NCBI GenBank assembly: GCA_902799355.1
Contig: CADCAG010000023.1
Location: 1-40,573 of the forward strand
Direction: 5' to 3'
DNA: 40,573 nt
From: an uncultured Bacteroidales bacterium
GTDB lineage: Bacteria; Bacteroidota; Bacteroidia; Bacteroidales; Bacteroidaceae
Shown here: positions 28,206-38,402 of the stretch, piece by piece
How the letters are laid out: every line of letters starts with the position of its first letter
Numbering within the stretch: the first letter of the stretch is position 1
Notes under the pieces: model-generated
What the model was told of the DNA's origin: nothing
The model's input: the letters and a program-made list of their open reading frames with translations, nothing else
The model's database searches: none
Translations under genes and position numbers: made by a program

Positions 28206-28284
28206 CACCGAAAAGGCAATCATTATGCCCGTACACTACTACCGAATTAAGACATTATCTTATATATACTAACTTAATAAACAA

Positions 28285-31200
28285 ATGATGAAGCAAGTAA
28301 ACATTCGAAATCCGTTTAGGATGCTTGTCCTCATGTTAGGACTCTTCCTTTCGGTAGGAGCCTTTGCGCAGATTGACGTTAAAGGCCATGTGAAGGATGC
28401 TCAGGGCGAGCCAGTCATCGGTGCTACCGTACGCGTAGTAGGTACACAGACGGCTACCGTTACCGACTTCGACGGTAACTTCGCACTGAAGGCTAATCAG
28501 GGTGCTGACATCACTGTAACGTATGTCGGCTACCAAGATGCAACAGTGAAAGCTGCTCCCAACCTGGTGATTACACTTAGGGAGGACGCTGCTGTTCTGA
28601 ACGAAGTAGTTGTCATCGGTTATGGTCAGGTCAAGAAGAGCGACTTGACAGGTTCTGTTACCGCCATGCGTCCTGACAGCAAGAACAAGGGTGTTGTCGT
28701 CAATCCACAGGACATGATTGCCGGTAAGGTTGCAGGTGTCAACATTACCAGTAACGACGGTGCTCCTGGCAGTGGTGCCATGATTCGCATCCGTGGTGGT
28801 TCGTCACTGAACGCCTCTAACGACCCATTGATCGTTATCGACGGTCTGGCTATGGACAATGAAGGTGTGAAGGGTCTTTCTAACCCTCTCTCTATGATTA
28901 ACCCTGCCGACATTGAGTCGTTCAACGTACTGAAGGATGCCTCTGCTACTGCTATTTATGGTAGCCGTGGTTCTAACGGTGTTATCATCATTACCACCAA
29001 GAAGGGCCGCAAAGGTGCTCTTGCTCCTCAGGTTTCTTATTCTGGTAGCCTGACTATCAGCAATAACAAGAAGACTCTTGAGGTAATGAATGGCGACGAG
29101 TATCGCGCATTTATTACAAAGATGTATGGTGAGGGTAGCATTCCTGTAAGTGCTTTAGGAACAGCCAACACCGATTGGCAGGACGAGATTTTCCGCACTG
29201 CCATCAGCCACGACCACAATGTTACGGTTGCCGGTGCTGTTAAGAACCTGCCATATCGTGTATCAGTAGGTTATACTGACCAGCAGGGTACTCTGAAGAC
29301 CTCAGACTTCAAGCGTGTTACCGCTTCTCTGAACCTGAATCCCTCATTCTTCAATGATCATCTGACGATGAATCTGAATGCCAAGGGCATGTATGCTGAG
29401 ACTCAGTATGCTGACGGTGGTGCTGTTGGAGCTGCTGTATATTACGACCCCACACAGGATCCTCACGCCTTCACTTCTGAGTATCACAAACAGATGCTCG
29501 GCAACGACTATGACAAGACACTCAGCAACTTCGGAGGTTATTTCCAGTGGCCTGCTGTTGCCAACTATGATGGCGACACCAGCTGGCCTTATGGCTATAA
29601 CAGTACCGCAGGTATTGCTAACCCCCTGTCTCTGTTATACGGACGTGACCAGCATGCACGCAGCCGTTCATTCATCGGTAGCGCCGACATCGATTACAAG
29701 GTTCATGGTTTCGAAGATCTCCGTCTGCACCTCACACTCGGTGCCGATATCTCAAAAGGTATTGAAACGACAAACAACGAGCGTTGGTATACTGGTTCTT
29801 GGTACTATGGTAGCAACGGTGATGAAACCATCCTGAAGCGTAACCATCAGCTCTCTGCCTATGCTCAGTATTATAAGGACTTTGCCAAGGTTCACCACTT
29901 CGACATCATGGGTGGTTATGAGTGGCAGCATTTCTGGCGTGACCAGAAGAACGACTATGTAGGAACATATCCTAGCACAAGTCCCAAATGGACTGATCCT
30001 TCAACCAGTCCTCTTGGCAATGCAGTCAATGAGCGTCCTCATACGCCCTACCACTTCCGTACCGACAGCTATCTGGTATCTTTCTTCGGACGTGCCAACT
30101 ACTCACTGCTTGACCGCTATATGATTACAGCTACTATACGTCATGACGGTTCATCACGTTTCAAGGAGCATTGGTCAACATCACCTTCTGTAGCTCTTGC
30201 ATGGAAGATCAACGAAGAATCATTCCTGAAGTCTGTCGAGGCACTGTCAGAACTTAAGCTCCGTCTTAGCTGGGGTCAGATGCCACAGCAGGCTGGTGCT
30301 ATCCCCGACTACAGCTGGATTCCTACCTATTCTATGAACACTGGTACAGATAGCTATTATCCCGTTGCAGGCGATGGTACACTCTATCGTCCAGATAACT
30401 ACACTCCAAATCTGAAGTGGGAGAAGACCACAAGCTATAACATTGGTTTTGACTGGGGTATTTTCAACCAGCGTCTGTCTGGTACTATCGATGTCTACTA
30501 TCGTAAGACCACCGACTTGCTGAACTATGCTCCTACCAAGGCTTTGTCAGCTTATCGTAACCAGGCTTGGCAGAACATCGGTTCTTTGGAGAACAAGGGT
30601 ATCGAGGCAACCATTAGCTGGAAACCCGTTCAGACTAAGGACTGGTTCTGGAAACTGGACTACAACATCACCTATAATAAGAACGAGATTACTGACTTGA
30701 GCGGTGTTTCTGAAGATGGTTCACCAGTTCCCAATACTGGTATCAAGATTGGTGTCGACCGTTATCTGCAGTATCAGCAGGTTGGTCATCCCATCAACTC
30801 ATTCTACGTATTCCAGCAGGCTTACGACAGCAATGGCAAGCCTATCGAGAATGCAGTAGTAGACCGCAACGGCGATGGCCAGATTACTCAGGCTGACAAG
30901 TATTTCTATAAGAGTCCTGCTGCTCCTGTTACCATGGGTCTCGCTTCTCGCATTGAATACAAGAACTTCGACTTCAGCTTCTCACTGCGTGCTAGCCTCG
31001 GCAACTATGTATACAACAATAACGAGCAGGGCATGGCCAATGTCAATCCTACTGAAGTATGGAAGAGCTCACAGCTCTATATGAACAACTACACATACGA
31101 GGCCGTCAATCGCAACTGGCAGACCTATCAGATTACTTCTCAGTTGTCAGACTTCTATGTGCACAATGCTTCGTTCCTCAAGTGCGACAACATTACTCTG

Positions 31201-31392
31201 GGTTACTCATTCAGCGACCTGTTCAAGTCAGCAAGCTACCATGGTCTCAGCGGCCGTCTGTCTATTGCTGCTTCGAATGTGTTCACTATCACCAAGTACG
31301 ACGGTCTGGATCCTGAGGTCGGAAACGGCTTCGACAGCAACATGTACCCACGTCCCTTCTCAGTCGTTGTTGGTCTGAATCTGAATTTCTAA
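28285..31392 (+). CDS. susC: SusC-type TonB-dependent outer-membrane starch transporter
   Basis: A 1035-aa TonB-dependent barrel that imports maltooligosaccharides with SusD as lid. It has a signal peptide to AFAQ (residue 29), an N-terminal carboxypeptidase-regulatory-like domain (31-100; GHVKDAQGEPVIGATVRV), a TonB-box-like EVVVIGYG (107-114), a plug with the SusC hallmarks VIDGLAM and SATAIYGSRGSNGVIIITTKKG, and a 22-strand barrel ending in VVVGLNLNF with terminal Phe. The start may be the first or second of two adjacent Met codons. It heads susC-susD-susE-susF, spaced 18, 37 and 23 nt. Codons in this operon favour GGT, GCT and CGT more than the neighbouring genes, as expected for highly expressed outer-membrane proteins. 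Confidence 0.97.
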   Translation: MMKQVNIRNPFRMLVLMLGLFLSVGAFAQIDVKGHVKDAQGEPVIGATVRVVGTQTATVTDFDGNFALKANQGADITVTYVGYQDATVKAAPNLVITLREDAAVLNEVVVIGYGQVKKSDLTGSVTAMRPDSKNKGVVVNPQDMIAGKVAGVNITSNDGAPGSGAMIRIRGGSSLNASNDPLIVIDGLAMDNEGVKGLSNPLSMINPADIESFNVLKDASATAIYGSRGSNGVIIITTKKGRKGALAPQVSYSGSLTISNNKKTLEVMNGDEYRAFITKMYGEGSIPVSALGTANTDWQDEIFRTAISHDHNVTVAGAVKNLPYRVSVGYTDQQGTLKTSDFKRVTASLNLNPSFFNDHLTMNLNAKGMYAETQYADGGAVGAAVYYDPTQDPHAFTSEYHKQMLGNDYDKTLSNFGGYFQWPAVANYDGDTSWPYGYNSTAGIANPLSLLYGRDQHARSRSFIGSADIDYKVHGFEDLRLHLTLGADISKGIETTNNERWYTGSWYYGSNGDETILKRNHQLSAYAQYYKDFAKVHHFDIMGGYEWQHFWRDQKNDYVGTYPSTSPKWTDPSTSPLGNAVNERPHTPYHFRTDSYLVSFFGRANYSLLDRYMITATIRHDGSSRFKEHWSTSPSVALAWKINEESFLKSVEALSELKLRLSWGQMPQQAGAIPDYSWIPTYSMNTGTDSYYPVAGDGTLYRPDNYTPNLKWEKTTSYNIGFDWGIFNQRLSGTIDVYYRKTTDLLNYAPTKALSAYRNQAWQNIGSLENKGIEATISWKPVQTKDWFWKLDYNITYNKNEITDLSGVSEDGSPVPNTGIKIGVDRYLQYQQVGHPINSFYVFQQAYDSNGKPIENAVVDRNGDGQITQADKYFYKSPAAPVTMGLASRIEYKNFDFSFSLRASLGNYVYNNNEQGMANVNPTEVWKSSQLYMNNYTYEAVNRNWQTYQITSQLSDFYVHNASFLKCDNITLGYSFSDLFKSASYHGLSGRLSIAASNVFTITKYDGLDPEVGNGFDSNMYPRPFSVVVGLNLNF

Positions 31393-31410
31393 TAATAAGA
31401 ACATAAAGTC

Positions 31411-33018
31411 ATGAAGAATATATTCAAATACACATTGCCCACAGCTGCTCTTGCTTTGGCGCTGGGCATGACATCCTGCACTAAGGATCTCGACGTTACT
31501 CCGTTGGATCCTAACATGGATACACAGTTCAGTGCAGAGGGATTGTTCAATAAGTGTTATGCAACGATAGCTATGGCTGGAAATGGCGGTGCCAATGGCG
31601 ACTGCGATATCGACGGTATTGACGGTGGTACATCAGGTTATATCCGCCAGATGTGGAATGCCAATGAGCTGACTACTGACGAAGCTATCTGCGGATGGGG
31701 CGACGATGGTATCGAACAGTCCTGTTTCAACACCTACGACGAGTCACATCCCATGCTGAATGGTTACTTCTCTCGTCTCACCACGAGCATCACCTACTGT
31801 AATCAGTATCTGGACGTGGCTTCTGACTACAATGCCACGATGACTGCAGAGGTTCGTTTCCTGCGTGCTCTGCACTACTATCTGCTGATGGATGCCTTTG
31901 GACGTGTACCGTTCACTGAGACGCTTGGTAATCCTACCATTTTCAGCCGTCAGCAGATGTACGACTGGCTCATCACTGAGCTTACCGAGAATGTAGAGCC
32001 CAACCTTTCTGAGGCTAAGCCTAAGAAGTCAAGCGATGCTGGCTACGGCCGAGTAGACAAGGCTGCTGCATGGCTGTTATTGTCACGTATCTATCTGAAT
32101 GCAGAGGTTTACACTGGTACAGCCCAGTGGGCCAAGGCTGCTGAATATGCCAAGAAGGTCATGGATTCTCCTTATAAGCTGAACACAACAAGTGTTGGCG
32201 GTTGGAGTGCTTACCAGATGCTCTTCATGGGCGACAACGGTGAGACTGACGCTGCTTATGAGGCTATCTTCCCCATTCTACAGGATGGTCTGAAGACTAC
32301 CTCTTGGGGTACTTCACTGTTCCTTTCTGCAAGTGCTTTCGACAGCGACATGCACGCCAATCCCAATGATGCAGATGCTATCAATGGCGTATCTGCTCAG
32401 CAGTGGGGTGGCAATCGTACCCGTCCTAATCTGATTCAGAAGTTCTTCCCCAACCAGGATGCTCCTCAGTTGCCCGCTTATAACATGACTATTGCAGCTG
32501 GTGACGATCGTGCTATCTTCGATGGTGTTGGACGTGAGCTTAACAATCTGGATCGTGCAACCTTTAAGAACGGTTATGCTGTTGCCAAGTTCGTCAACTT
32601 CAAGACTGACGGTTCTGCCGGTCATGACGCAACTTTCATGGATACAGACTTCTTCCTGTTCCGTACTGCTGAGGCTTATCTGACCTTTGCAGAGGCTACA
32701 GCCCGCCAGAATGGTGGTACTGCTACTACTGACGGTATAAATGCTATTAATGCTGTGCGTGGACGTGCCAATGCTGTTCAGCGCTCTGGATACTCTCTCA
32801 ACGACATTCTCGATGAGTGGAGCCGTGAGTTCTACTTTGAGGGCCGTCGCCGTACCGACCTGATCCGCTTCGGCAAGTTTGGTGGCAACACTGACTATAT
32901 CTGGCAGTGGAAGGGTGGCACCTATCAGGGTCGCAACTTCGACGCATACCGTAACATCTTTGCAATTCCTGCCTCACAGTTGCCCGCTTACAACTTCGTG
33001 CAGAATGAAGGTTACTAA
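31411..33018 (+). CDS. susD: SusD-type starch-binding surface lipoprotein
   Basis: A 535-aa RagB/SusD protein with lipoprotein signal MKNIFKYTLPTAALALALGMTSC and Cys23. The residues after it, TKDLD, fit an acidic lipoprotein export signal, so surface exposure on top of SusC is likely. SusD marks are RFLRALHYYLLMDAFGRVPF in the TPR-like helical core, FLFRTAEAYLTFAEA and the C-terminal EWSREFYFEGRRRTDLIRFGKF. It binds amylose helices and closes the SusC pore. Aromatic starch-contact residues cannot be assigned by eye. It follows susC after 18 nt. Confidence 0.96.
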   Translation: MKNIFKYTLPTAALALALGMTSCTKDLDVTPLDPNMDTQFSAEGLFNKCYATIAMAGNGGANGDCDIDGIDGGTSGYIRQMWNANELTTDEAICGWGDDGIEQSCFNTYDESHPMLNGYFSRLTTSITYCNQYLDVASDYNATMTAEVRFLRALHYYLLMDAFGRVPFTETLGNPTIFSRQQMYDWLITELTENVEPNLSEAKPKKSSDAGYGRVDKAAAWLLLSRIYLNAEVYTGTAQWAKAAEYAKKVMDSPYKLNTTSVGGWSAYQMLFMGDNGETDAAYEAIFPILQDGLKTTSWGTSLFLSASAFDSDMHANPNDADAINGVSAQQWGGNRTRPNLIQKFFPNQDAPQLPAYNMTIAAGDDRAIFDGVGRELNNLDRATFKNGYAVAKFVNFKTDGSAGHDATFMDTDFFLFRTAEAYLTFAEATARQNGGTATTDGINAINAVRGRANAVQRSGYSLNDILDEWSREFYFEGRRRTDLIRFGKFGGNTDYIWQWKGGTYQGRNFDAYRNIFAIPASQLPAYNFVQNEGY

Positions 33019-33055
33019 GATAAGTTATTATTTATAAAGGTAAAATGTAATCGAT

Positions 33056-34279
33056 ATGAAAAAGATATTCAAGTCAACACTATTGCTTCTGTGCGGTGTA
33101 TGCTTGTTTGCTGCTTGCTCGGATGACAACGATTCTAATCCTACGTTGACCATTCCTGAGACTTTCCAGCTCAACACACCAGCCTATGCACAGGCAAATA
33201 CTGATCTGGTTTCTTCCACCGAGTTGCCTTTCACATGGTCACAGCCTAACTATGGCGGTTTCCCTGTGGCAGCACAATACCAGATGGAATTCTCTCTGAA
33301 CCAGAGTTTCACCGTATCAGTAGCTGAGGCTGAAGCCGACGAGTCTGGTGCTACTGTTGCCGACTATGTCATTCTCGACCAGGTCTACAACGGTTGTAAA
33401 GGTTCCGTAAATGCTGCTGAACTGGCTAAGGGCCTGCAGAAGATTGCCCAGTGGAGCGACCCCAGCAAGGTGCCCGCCACCACTACAGTCTATGCCCGTC
33501 TGGCTTCTGACTATGCCAACAAGGTTATCTACTCTAACGTTGTGGCTATTACTGTAAAGCCTTACTATGTAGAACTCTCCGATGCTCCTATCGAGCTCTG
33601 GTGGCTTATCGGTGCTGATATTGCCGATGGTTCTTGGGGTGGTGACTACGGTAAGAGCGTCTTCCCATTGCAGCCTATCGAAGGTGAGGAGTATGACAAG
33701 AAGACTGGTCAGGGTAAGATCCAGTGGATTGGCTACCTTTCTGGTAACGGCTTCAAGCTCCGTGGTTCTATGGATGATGGCTGGGCTACCCAGATTGGAC
33801 AGGGTGATGCATTCGGTGCATTTGTAAAGAATGACGGTGGTTCAGGCAACATTAGCGTTCCTGCTGCTGGTCTCTACAAGATTACCTTGAATACAGCAGA
33901 CCTGGCTAAGGTAGCAGACGCTGGCGATGCTTCTTCAGCACTTAAGATTGAAGCTTACGATGGTGCAGCCACTGTATATACCGGAATGGCTATTGCAGGC
34001 TCATTCAACGACTGGGGCGATACCGATATGACTCCATGCTCTACAGGCTGGGAGAATCACGACTGGTACATTACACAGCATTTCGATGCTGGTGCAGAAG
34101 TAAAGGTTAAGCAGGCTGGCTCTTGGGACTTCAACAAGGGTGGTAGCTTCGTCAAGGATGGCAACGACATGTACGTCTTTGGTGTAGGCAATGGTGCCAA
34201 CCTCGTTATCGAGGAGGCTGGCGACTACCTTATCCTCTTCAATGATATTACTGGATTCATCCGTTTCATCAAGCAGTAA
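33056..34279 (+). CDS. susE: SusE-type starch-binding lipoprotein
   Basis: A 407-aa lipoprotein: signal MKKIFKSTLLLLCGVCLFAAC with Cys21, followed by SDDND, an acidic surface-export signal. The N-terminal SusE domain (about 25-170) starts TLTIPETFQLNTPAYAQANTD and contains LPFTWSQPNYGGFPVAAQYQ. Two starch-binding-like sandwich units follow, about 180-300 (ELWWLIGADIADGSWG) and 310-407 (MAIAGSFNDWGDTDM). It would hold starch at the cell surface next to SusCD. The repeat of W-G/ND-W motifs suggests carbohydrate-binding modules of the SusE/F kind. Its product is shorter than a three-module SusF. Confidence 0.92.
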   Translation: MKKIFKSTLLLLCGVCLFAACSDDNDSNPTLTIPETFQLNTPAYAQANTDLVSSTELPFTWSQPNYGGFPVAAQYQMEFSLNQSFTVSVAEAEADESGATVADYVILDQVYNGCKGSVNAAELAKGLQKIAQWSDPSKVPATTTVYARLASDYANKVIYSNVVAITVKPYYVELSDAPIELWWLIGADIADGSWGGDYGKSVFPLQPIEGEEYDKKTGQGKIQWIGYLSGNGFKLRGSMDDGWATQIGQGDAFGAFVKNDGGSGNISVPAAGLYKITLNTADLAKVADAGDASSALKIEAYDGAATVYTGMAIAGSFNDWGDTDMTPCSTGWENHDWYITQHFDAGAEVKVKQAGSWDFNKGGSFVKDGNDMYVFGVGNGANLVIEEAGDYLILFNDITGFIRFIKQ

Positions 34280-34302
34280 ATTACAACTAAAAAGTAACAA
34301 TT

Positions 34303-35763
34303 ATGATGAAAAAGATTTTATATGGACTGACACTGATGGCCGCTATGGCATCGTGTACAGAAGACTATAAGGACTGGGCATCTCCTGCGAATAATCCGCA
34401 GGAGCCCGTCAAGAGTGTTGAGGTGGAAGTGACTTCTGCTGGCACTATCAACCTGGCTGACGCTGAAGAGAGCGTACAATTATTCACTCCATCAGTTGTC
34501 GTTAGCGACGAGGCTGTTAGCAAGTATACTGTTGAACTTTATGCTGAGGCAGAAGGTGCTCGCAAAGAACTCACAGCCGACAGTGAAGGTAAAGTACTTA
34601 CCGCTGATCTGCAGGATGCAGTAGTTAGCCTGTGTGGTGCCCGCCCAATAGAGCGTTCATTATTTATGGACATCACCTGTCTGACCAACATTGCAGGACA
34701 GAGCATTCAGAACGTCAGCAAGAATGTAGCCATTAAGATTACTCCTGAGGCTCCATTTATCGATCCCGCCGGCTACTATGTAGTAGGTAACATTGACGGA
34801 TGGACATGTACACGTGTAGATGATTTCCACATGGTGAACAACGGTGGCGATGTATATGAGAATCCCGAATTCTCAGTCACGATAGCAGCTGTTGCAGGAG
34901 TTGACCCCTATGAGGTGAAATTTGTTCCTTCATCAGCCTTCAAGGCTGACGGCACTATCGAAAACTGGGGAATTGCTCTCTCTGCTCTTCCTGACGTAGA
35001 CGAGATTGCCAATAAGGGTAGCTTCTCTTACAACAATGCTGGTGGCAATATTAAGTTTGCTGCTGTCGAGGGTGCTAAGTTCTACACCATCAAGGCCAAT
35101 CTGTTGGAGGGCACCTATGAGGTAACTCCTGTCAAATTTGAAGAATACATCTATGTTCCAGGTAATGCTCAGAAGTACAATACATCTGCTCCAGGTATGC
35201 CTGAATGGGGATGGACACCAAGCTTAGCTCCAGCACTCCGTTCACCAAATTGCGATGGAAAGTATGAAGGCTTTGCCTATATGGATGGTGAGTTCAAGTT
35301 CACCAAAAAGCGTGATTGGGATCATGGCGAATACAACTACGACAGCTTCACGAGCTATGATGCAATTTTCACGGGCAATGTTGGAACTGGCGGCAATATC
35401 AATTGTACAACTGCTGGCTATTATAAGCTCGTAGCAGACGTTGCCAACGGCTCATTGGCTGCCACCAAGTTGACATGGGGTCTCGTTGGCCCTGCCACAC
35501 CTGGTGAATGGGATGCTGCACAGTACACCGTCATGACCTACAACATGGCCGATGACTGCTGGGAGATTACTACAGATCTTGTCGCTAACGAGTTTAAGTT
35601 CACCACCAATGGATCTTGGGATATTAACCTCGGTGGTTCTGTAGACGACCTGTCAGAGGGTGGTGGAAACCTGAGTATTGCTGAGGCTGGTAACTATACC
35701 ATCAAGCTCTATCCCAGCCGCTCAACGAATGACAAGATGTATTGCACGATCACAAAGAATTAA
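34303..35763 (+). CDS. SusF-like starch-binding surface lipoprotein
   Basis: A 486-aa lipoprotein: signal MMKKILYGLTLMAAMASC with Cys18, then TEDYKD, an acidic export signal. An N-terminal SusE/F-type domain (about 40-150) is followed by three sandwich modules starting near AGYYVVGNIDGWTC (155), EYIYVPGNAQKYN (280) and TWGLVGPATPGEWD (385). The VGNIDGWT and G-x-W-D motifs recur, as in SusF carbohydrate-binding modules. It is the last gene of susC-F, with a terminator after it. Orthology to SusF is from position and architecture; sequence divergence in this group is high, so I leave the symbol empty. Confidence 0.85.
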   Translation: MMKKILYGLTLMAAMASCTEDYKDWASPANNPQEPVKSVEVEVTSAGTINLADAEESVQLFTPSVVVSDEAVSKYTVELYAEAEGARKELTADSEGKVLTADLQDAVVSLCGARPIERSLFMDITCLTNIAGQSIQNVSKNVAIKITPEAPFIDPAGYYVVGNIDGWTCTRVDDFHMVNNGGDVYENPEFSVTIAAVAGVDPYEVKFVPSSAFKADGTIENWGIALSALPDVDEIANKGSFSYNNAGGNIKFAAVEGAKFYTIKANLLEGTYEVTPVKFEEYIYVPGNAQKYNTSAPGMPEWGWTPSLAPALRSPNCDGKYEGFAYMDGEFKFTKKRDWDHGEYNYDSFTSYDAIFTGNVGTGGNINCTTAGYYKLVADVANGSLAATKLTWGLVGPATPGEWDAAQYTVMTYNMADDCWEITTDLVANEFKFTTNGSWDINLGGSVDDLSEGGGNLSIAEAGNYTIKLYPSRSTNDKMYCTITKN

Positions 35764-35811
35764 TGCAATAAACACACCTTTTATCTAACTATAAAGAAAC
35801 ACAACTCACAA

Positions 35812-35855
35812 GCGGGCACCCCACTCTACTGGCGGTGCCCGCCTTCATTTTTTTG
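35812..35855 (+). terminator. Terminator of the susCDEF operon
   Basis: GCGGGCACC (35812-35820) pairs perfectly with GGTGCCCGC (35834-35842), followed by a run of seven T. Confidence 0.9.
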
Positions 35856-35868
35856 TTTATATGATTAC

Positions 35869-38286
35869 TCACTTAATCACCCTCTTTTCTCCATTGACGA
35901 TATACAGTCCTTTCTTCAATGGGGTATTGACCTTACGACCTTGCAGGTCATAATAGAGGTTATTGGTTCTTGTTTCACGGGTCACGTCCTGAATGGCTGT
36001 CGGTGAATAGTCATCGTTGTTCGTCAGATAGATGTCTTCCACCGTAATATCTTTATTGCCCATGCCCCAGAAAGCGACGATACGGATGTTCTTCGTGTTG
36101 AGCTTCACACCATTCTTGGTCTTTGCCGTATTCAGCTTCACCACGACTTGTGTGCTTGACCCAAAGTTTGGCGTCTCAAATCCATCACTCCAGATGCTGT
36201 TCTCTGTAAAGATGTTTAGGTGCGAATCGCTGCTGGTAGCAGCCAGTTTGATGACGAGATACTTGTAGGCAGACATGTCGGCACCATTAGCATACTCCCA
36301 CCCCATCTGTCCATACTGTCCTGGACGGAAGGTATGCGTCTCCTCGGTATATTTTCCATTGCCGTAGAAGTCGGTCTTGATATACTGTGCACTGAAGGGG
36401 AAGAATGTCGAACGGACATTGAAGGCGGTCTCGAACTGCTGTCCTACGGGATCTGTATAGACGGCATTGACCTGCGCCTGACCTTCTTTCAGGCCAAAGA
36501 GGCGTCCTTGTGCTATCTTGATGCAATCATTATTGCTAATCACATAGCTGGTCTGCGACGCCACGTTCTCTGTACGACCATCAAGGAAGATGGCTGTCAG
36601 TGGCAACGTACTACTGTTGCCAATCATCATCTCCAGATTGTCAGACGGCAGTTCAATCTTCTCGGCGGTAAGCATCTCCGTAGGATAAGACGGAACGGCT
36701 GTCGGGTCATCGTCAGCCTCATCCCAACTGTCTTCTGTTGAAATCCAGTCGAAGTCTGCATAGCCACGCGCCTCGTTCTCCTGGGTAGCATAGCAGAACA
36801 GGCCAAAGCGGGCACCCACGAAGACGGTGAGGTTGAAGTTCAGCGTGGTCTGCTCACCCAATGTACCGAATTTCTTGTTGTCGACTGAATATTGGAACTT
36901 TGTCTTGCTATCGTTATAGTTCATGGTAGCACGCAGATAGATTACATCCGTCATATCCACCTCCTTTGTCGTTTCTTTCGGTGTAAAGCCATCATTCGTT
37001 CTCAGCTGGTCCTGACGCCATACCAGACGGCACTTGCCATTCTTTTTCTCCACAGCGATATAGGCATAAGGGTCTTGGAAAACACATATGCCAGCACGGT
37101 CGCCCTCCTGCAGATGGCTGACATCAATACGTATTGTACCCTTCGATGCTTTGTTGGTATAGGCATAGATGCGCTGGGTCAGCATATTGCGAGCCTGCGT
37201 CAGCTTGTCAACAGCAGCTCCCGTCTTCAGTCGCAACCACCCTGGACGTTCGAAGAGCGACCAGGCGCCATTGTCCGGTGTGTGGTTCCACTCCCACTGC
37301 AACCCCAACGGATAGCTGCGGAAGCTATCAGTAGTAGGCAGGACGGTAATAGGACAGGTCTCACCCACATTGGGTTTCGTATAGGTGGTATACGGCTTAC
37401 CATTGTCACCTACGATGGGCCAGCCGTCTTCCCACGTCACAGGCTGTAGGTTAGGCATACGTCCCATGGCGCCCTTGTCTTCCTGCATGATGGTCCACCA
37501 CTCACTGCCGTCGGGTGTATCGATGAGCGAGCCCTGGTGAATGGTGTTCACCTTGCCGTCGATATATTTCTCCAGCAGCATCTTCTCCTCATAAGGACCA
37601 AAGACGTTCTCGGAACGGAACACCACCTGTCCTGACGGCCAGCCGCCATAGGTGGCATAAATATAATAGTAGTCGCCTATCTTATAGAAGTGACAGCCTT
37701 CCAGTCCAGTACCCTCCTTGCTGATGACGCGTTTCTCCTTGATGAAGTTGAAGTCCTCGTCAAGTTCACATACCGCGATATTGCCGTTGCCACAAGCCAC
37801 ATATACCTTGCCGTTGTCGAAGAGCATGCCTGGGTCATAGTAGCCACGCGAGATGGTCTTCTTCTCCCACACGCCCTCAGGGTCGCTGGCCGAGAGTACA
37901 AAGGCACCTGCATCGTTGCAGTTCAGCAGAATATAGAACTTGCCATTGTGGTACTTCATCGAACACGCCCACATACCACGGGCATAGGCATCCTTGCCGT
38001 TGACGAGTGCATAGTCCTCCTTGTCGGAAAGCTCTGCGAGCGGATTGGCACAGTATTCCCAGTTCACCAGGTCTTTCGACTTCACGATGGTGGCACCTGG
38101 CAACAGGCACATCGTCGTGCTGACCATATAATAGGTATCCCCTACGCGAATCACATCAGGGTCTGGGATATCGGCAAAGACCACCGGATTCTTATACTTT
38201 CCATTACCAAGGTCGCTGCTCTGCGCCCATACCGTGACAACTGCCAACAGGACAGTCCATACAAGTAGACATCTTCTCATCTTCAT
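35869..38286 (-). CDS. GH43-family glycoside hydrolase with accessory domains and T9SS-type tail
   Basis: An 805-aa secreted enzyme: signal peptide to VWAQ (residue 22), a five-bladed GH43 domain (about 30-320) and a beta-xylosidase C2-like sandwich (about 325-515, starting SFRSYPLGLQWEWNHTPDNGAW). A Big-type domain (about 540-620), a further sandwich, and the T9SS-style end YYDLQGRKVNTPLKKGLYIV follow. The GH43 acidic triad is present: Asp in ADIPDPDVIRV (39-44), Asp in YYDPGMLFD and Glu in GTGLEGCHFYK. Such enzymes act on beta-xylosides or alpha-L-arabinofuranosides, which is odd in a starch locus. The upstream region shares the LacI-type operator with the amylase gene, so it is likely co-induced. 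Specificity is not deducible here. Confidence 0.93.
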   Translation of the reverse strand: MKMRRCLLVWTVLLAVVTVWAQSSDLGNGKYKNPVVFADIPDPDVIRVGDTYYMVSTTMCLLPGATIVKSKDLVNWEYCANPLAELSDKEDYALVNGKDAYARGMWACSMKYHNGKFYILLNCNDAGAFVLSASDPEGVWEKKTISRGYYDPGMLFDNGKVYVACGNGNIAVCELDEDFNFIKEKRVISKEGTGLEGCHFYKIGDYYYIYATYGGWPSGQVVFRSENVFGPYEEKMLLEKYIDGKVNTIHQGSLIDTPDGSEWWTIMQEDKGAMGRMPNLQPVTWEDGWPIVGDNGKPYTTYTKPNVGETCPITVLPTTDSFRSYPLGLQWEWNHTPDNGAWSLFERPGWLRLKTGAAVDKLTQARNMLTQRIYAYTNKASKGTIRIDVSHLQEGDRAGICVFQDPYAYIAVEKKNGKCRLVWRQDQLRTNDGFTPKETTKEVDMTDVIYLRATMNYNDSKTKFQYSVDNKKFGTLGEQTTLNFNLTVFVGARFGLFCYATQENEARGYADFDWISTEDSWDEADDDPTAVPSYPTEMLTAEKIELPSDNLEMMIGNSSTLPLTAIFLDGRTENVASQTSYVISNNDCIKIAQGRLFGLKEGQAQVNAVYTDPVGQQFETAFNVRSTFFPFSAQYIKTDFYGNGKYTEETHTFRPGQYGQMGWEYANGADMSAYKYLVIKLAATSSDSHLNIFTENSIWSDGFETPNFGSSTQVVVKLNTAKTKNGVKLNTKNIRIVAFWGMGNKDITVEDIYLTNNDDYSPTAIQDVTRETRTNNLYYDLQGRKVNTPLKKGLYIVNGEKRVIK

Positions 38287-38313
38287 TTAAGTTAGTTAGT
38301 TGTAATTTGGTGG

Positions 38314-38321
38314 CAAAGATA
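38314..38321 (-). promoter_or_regulatory. -7 element of the GH43 gene
   Basis: Minus-strand TATCTTTG, 27 nt before the ATG at 38286. No -33 TTTG. It is 44 bp from the operator at 38366-38381, one helical turn less than the other three promoters. Confidence 0.65.
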
Positions 38322-38365
38322 CAATAATTTTCTGATTCAGCCGTCATATATCAGAAAAAACATCT

Positions 38366-38381
38366 ATGCAAACGATTGCAT
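38366..38381. promoter_or_regulatory. Second LacI-type operator
   Basis: ATGCAAACGATTGCAT, symmetric at 7 of 8 pairs, shares the core TGCAAACGnTTGCA and the central CG with the site at 28128. It is 54 bp from the amylase -7 element and 44 bp from that of GH43. Confidence 0.85.
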
Positions 38382-38402
38382 GGCGGTTTCAAAACTATTC
38401 AA

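Noticed and set aside
35869-38286. Reading the locus as a xylan utilisation locus because of GH43
   Set aside because: GH13, GH97, GH77, pullulanase and SusE/F-type proteins all point to starch; GH43 is a single exception.
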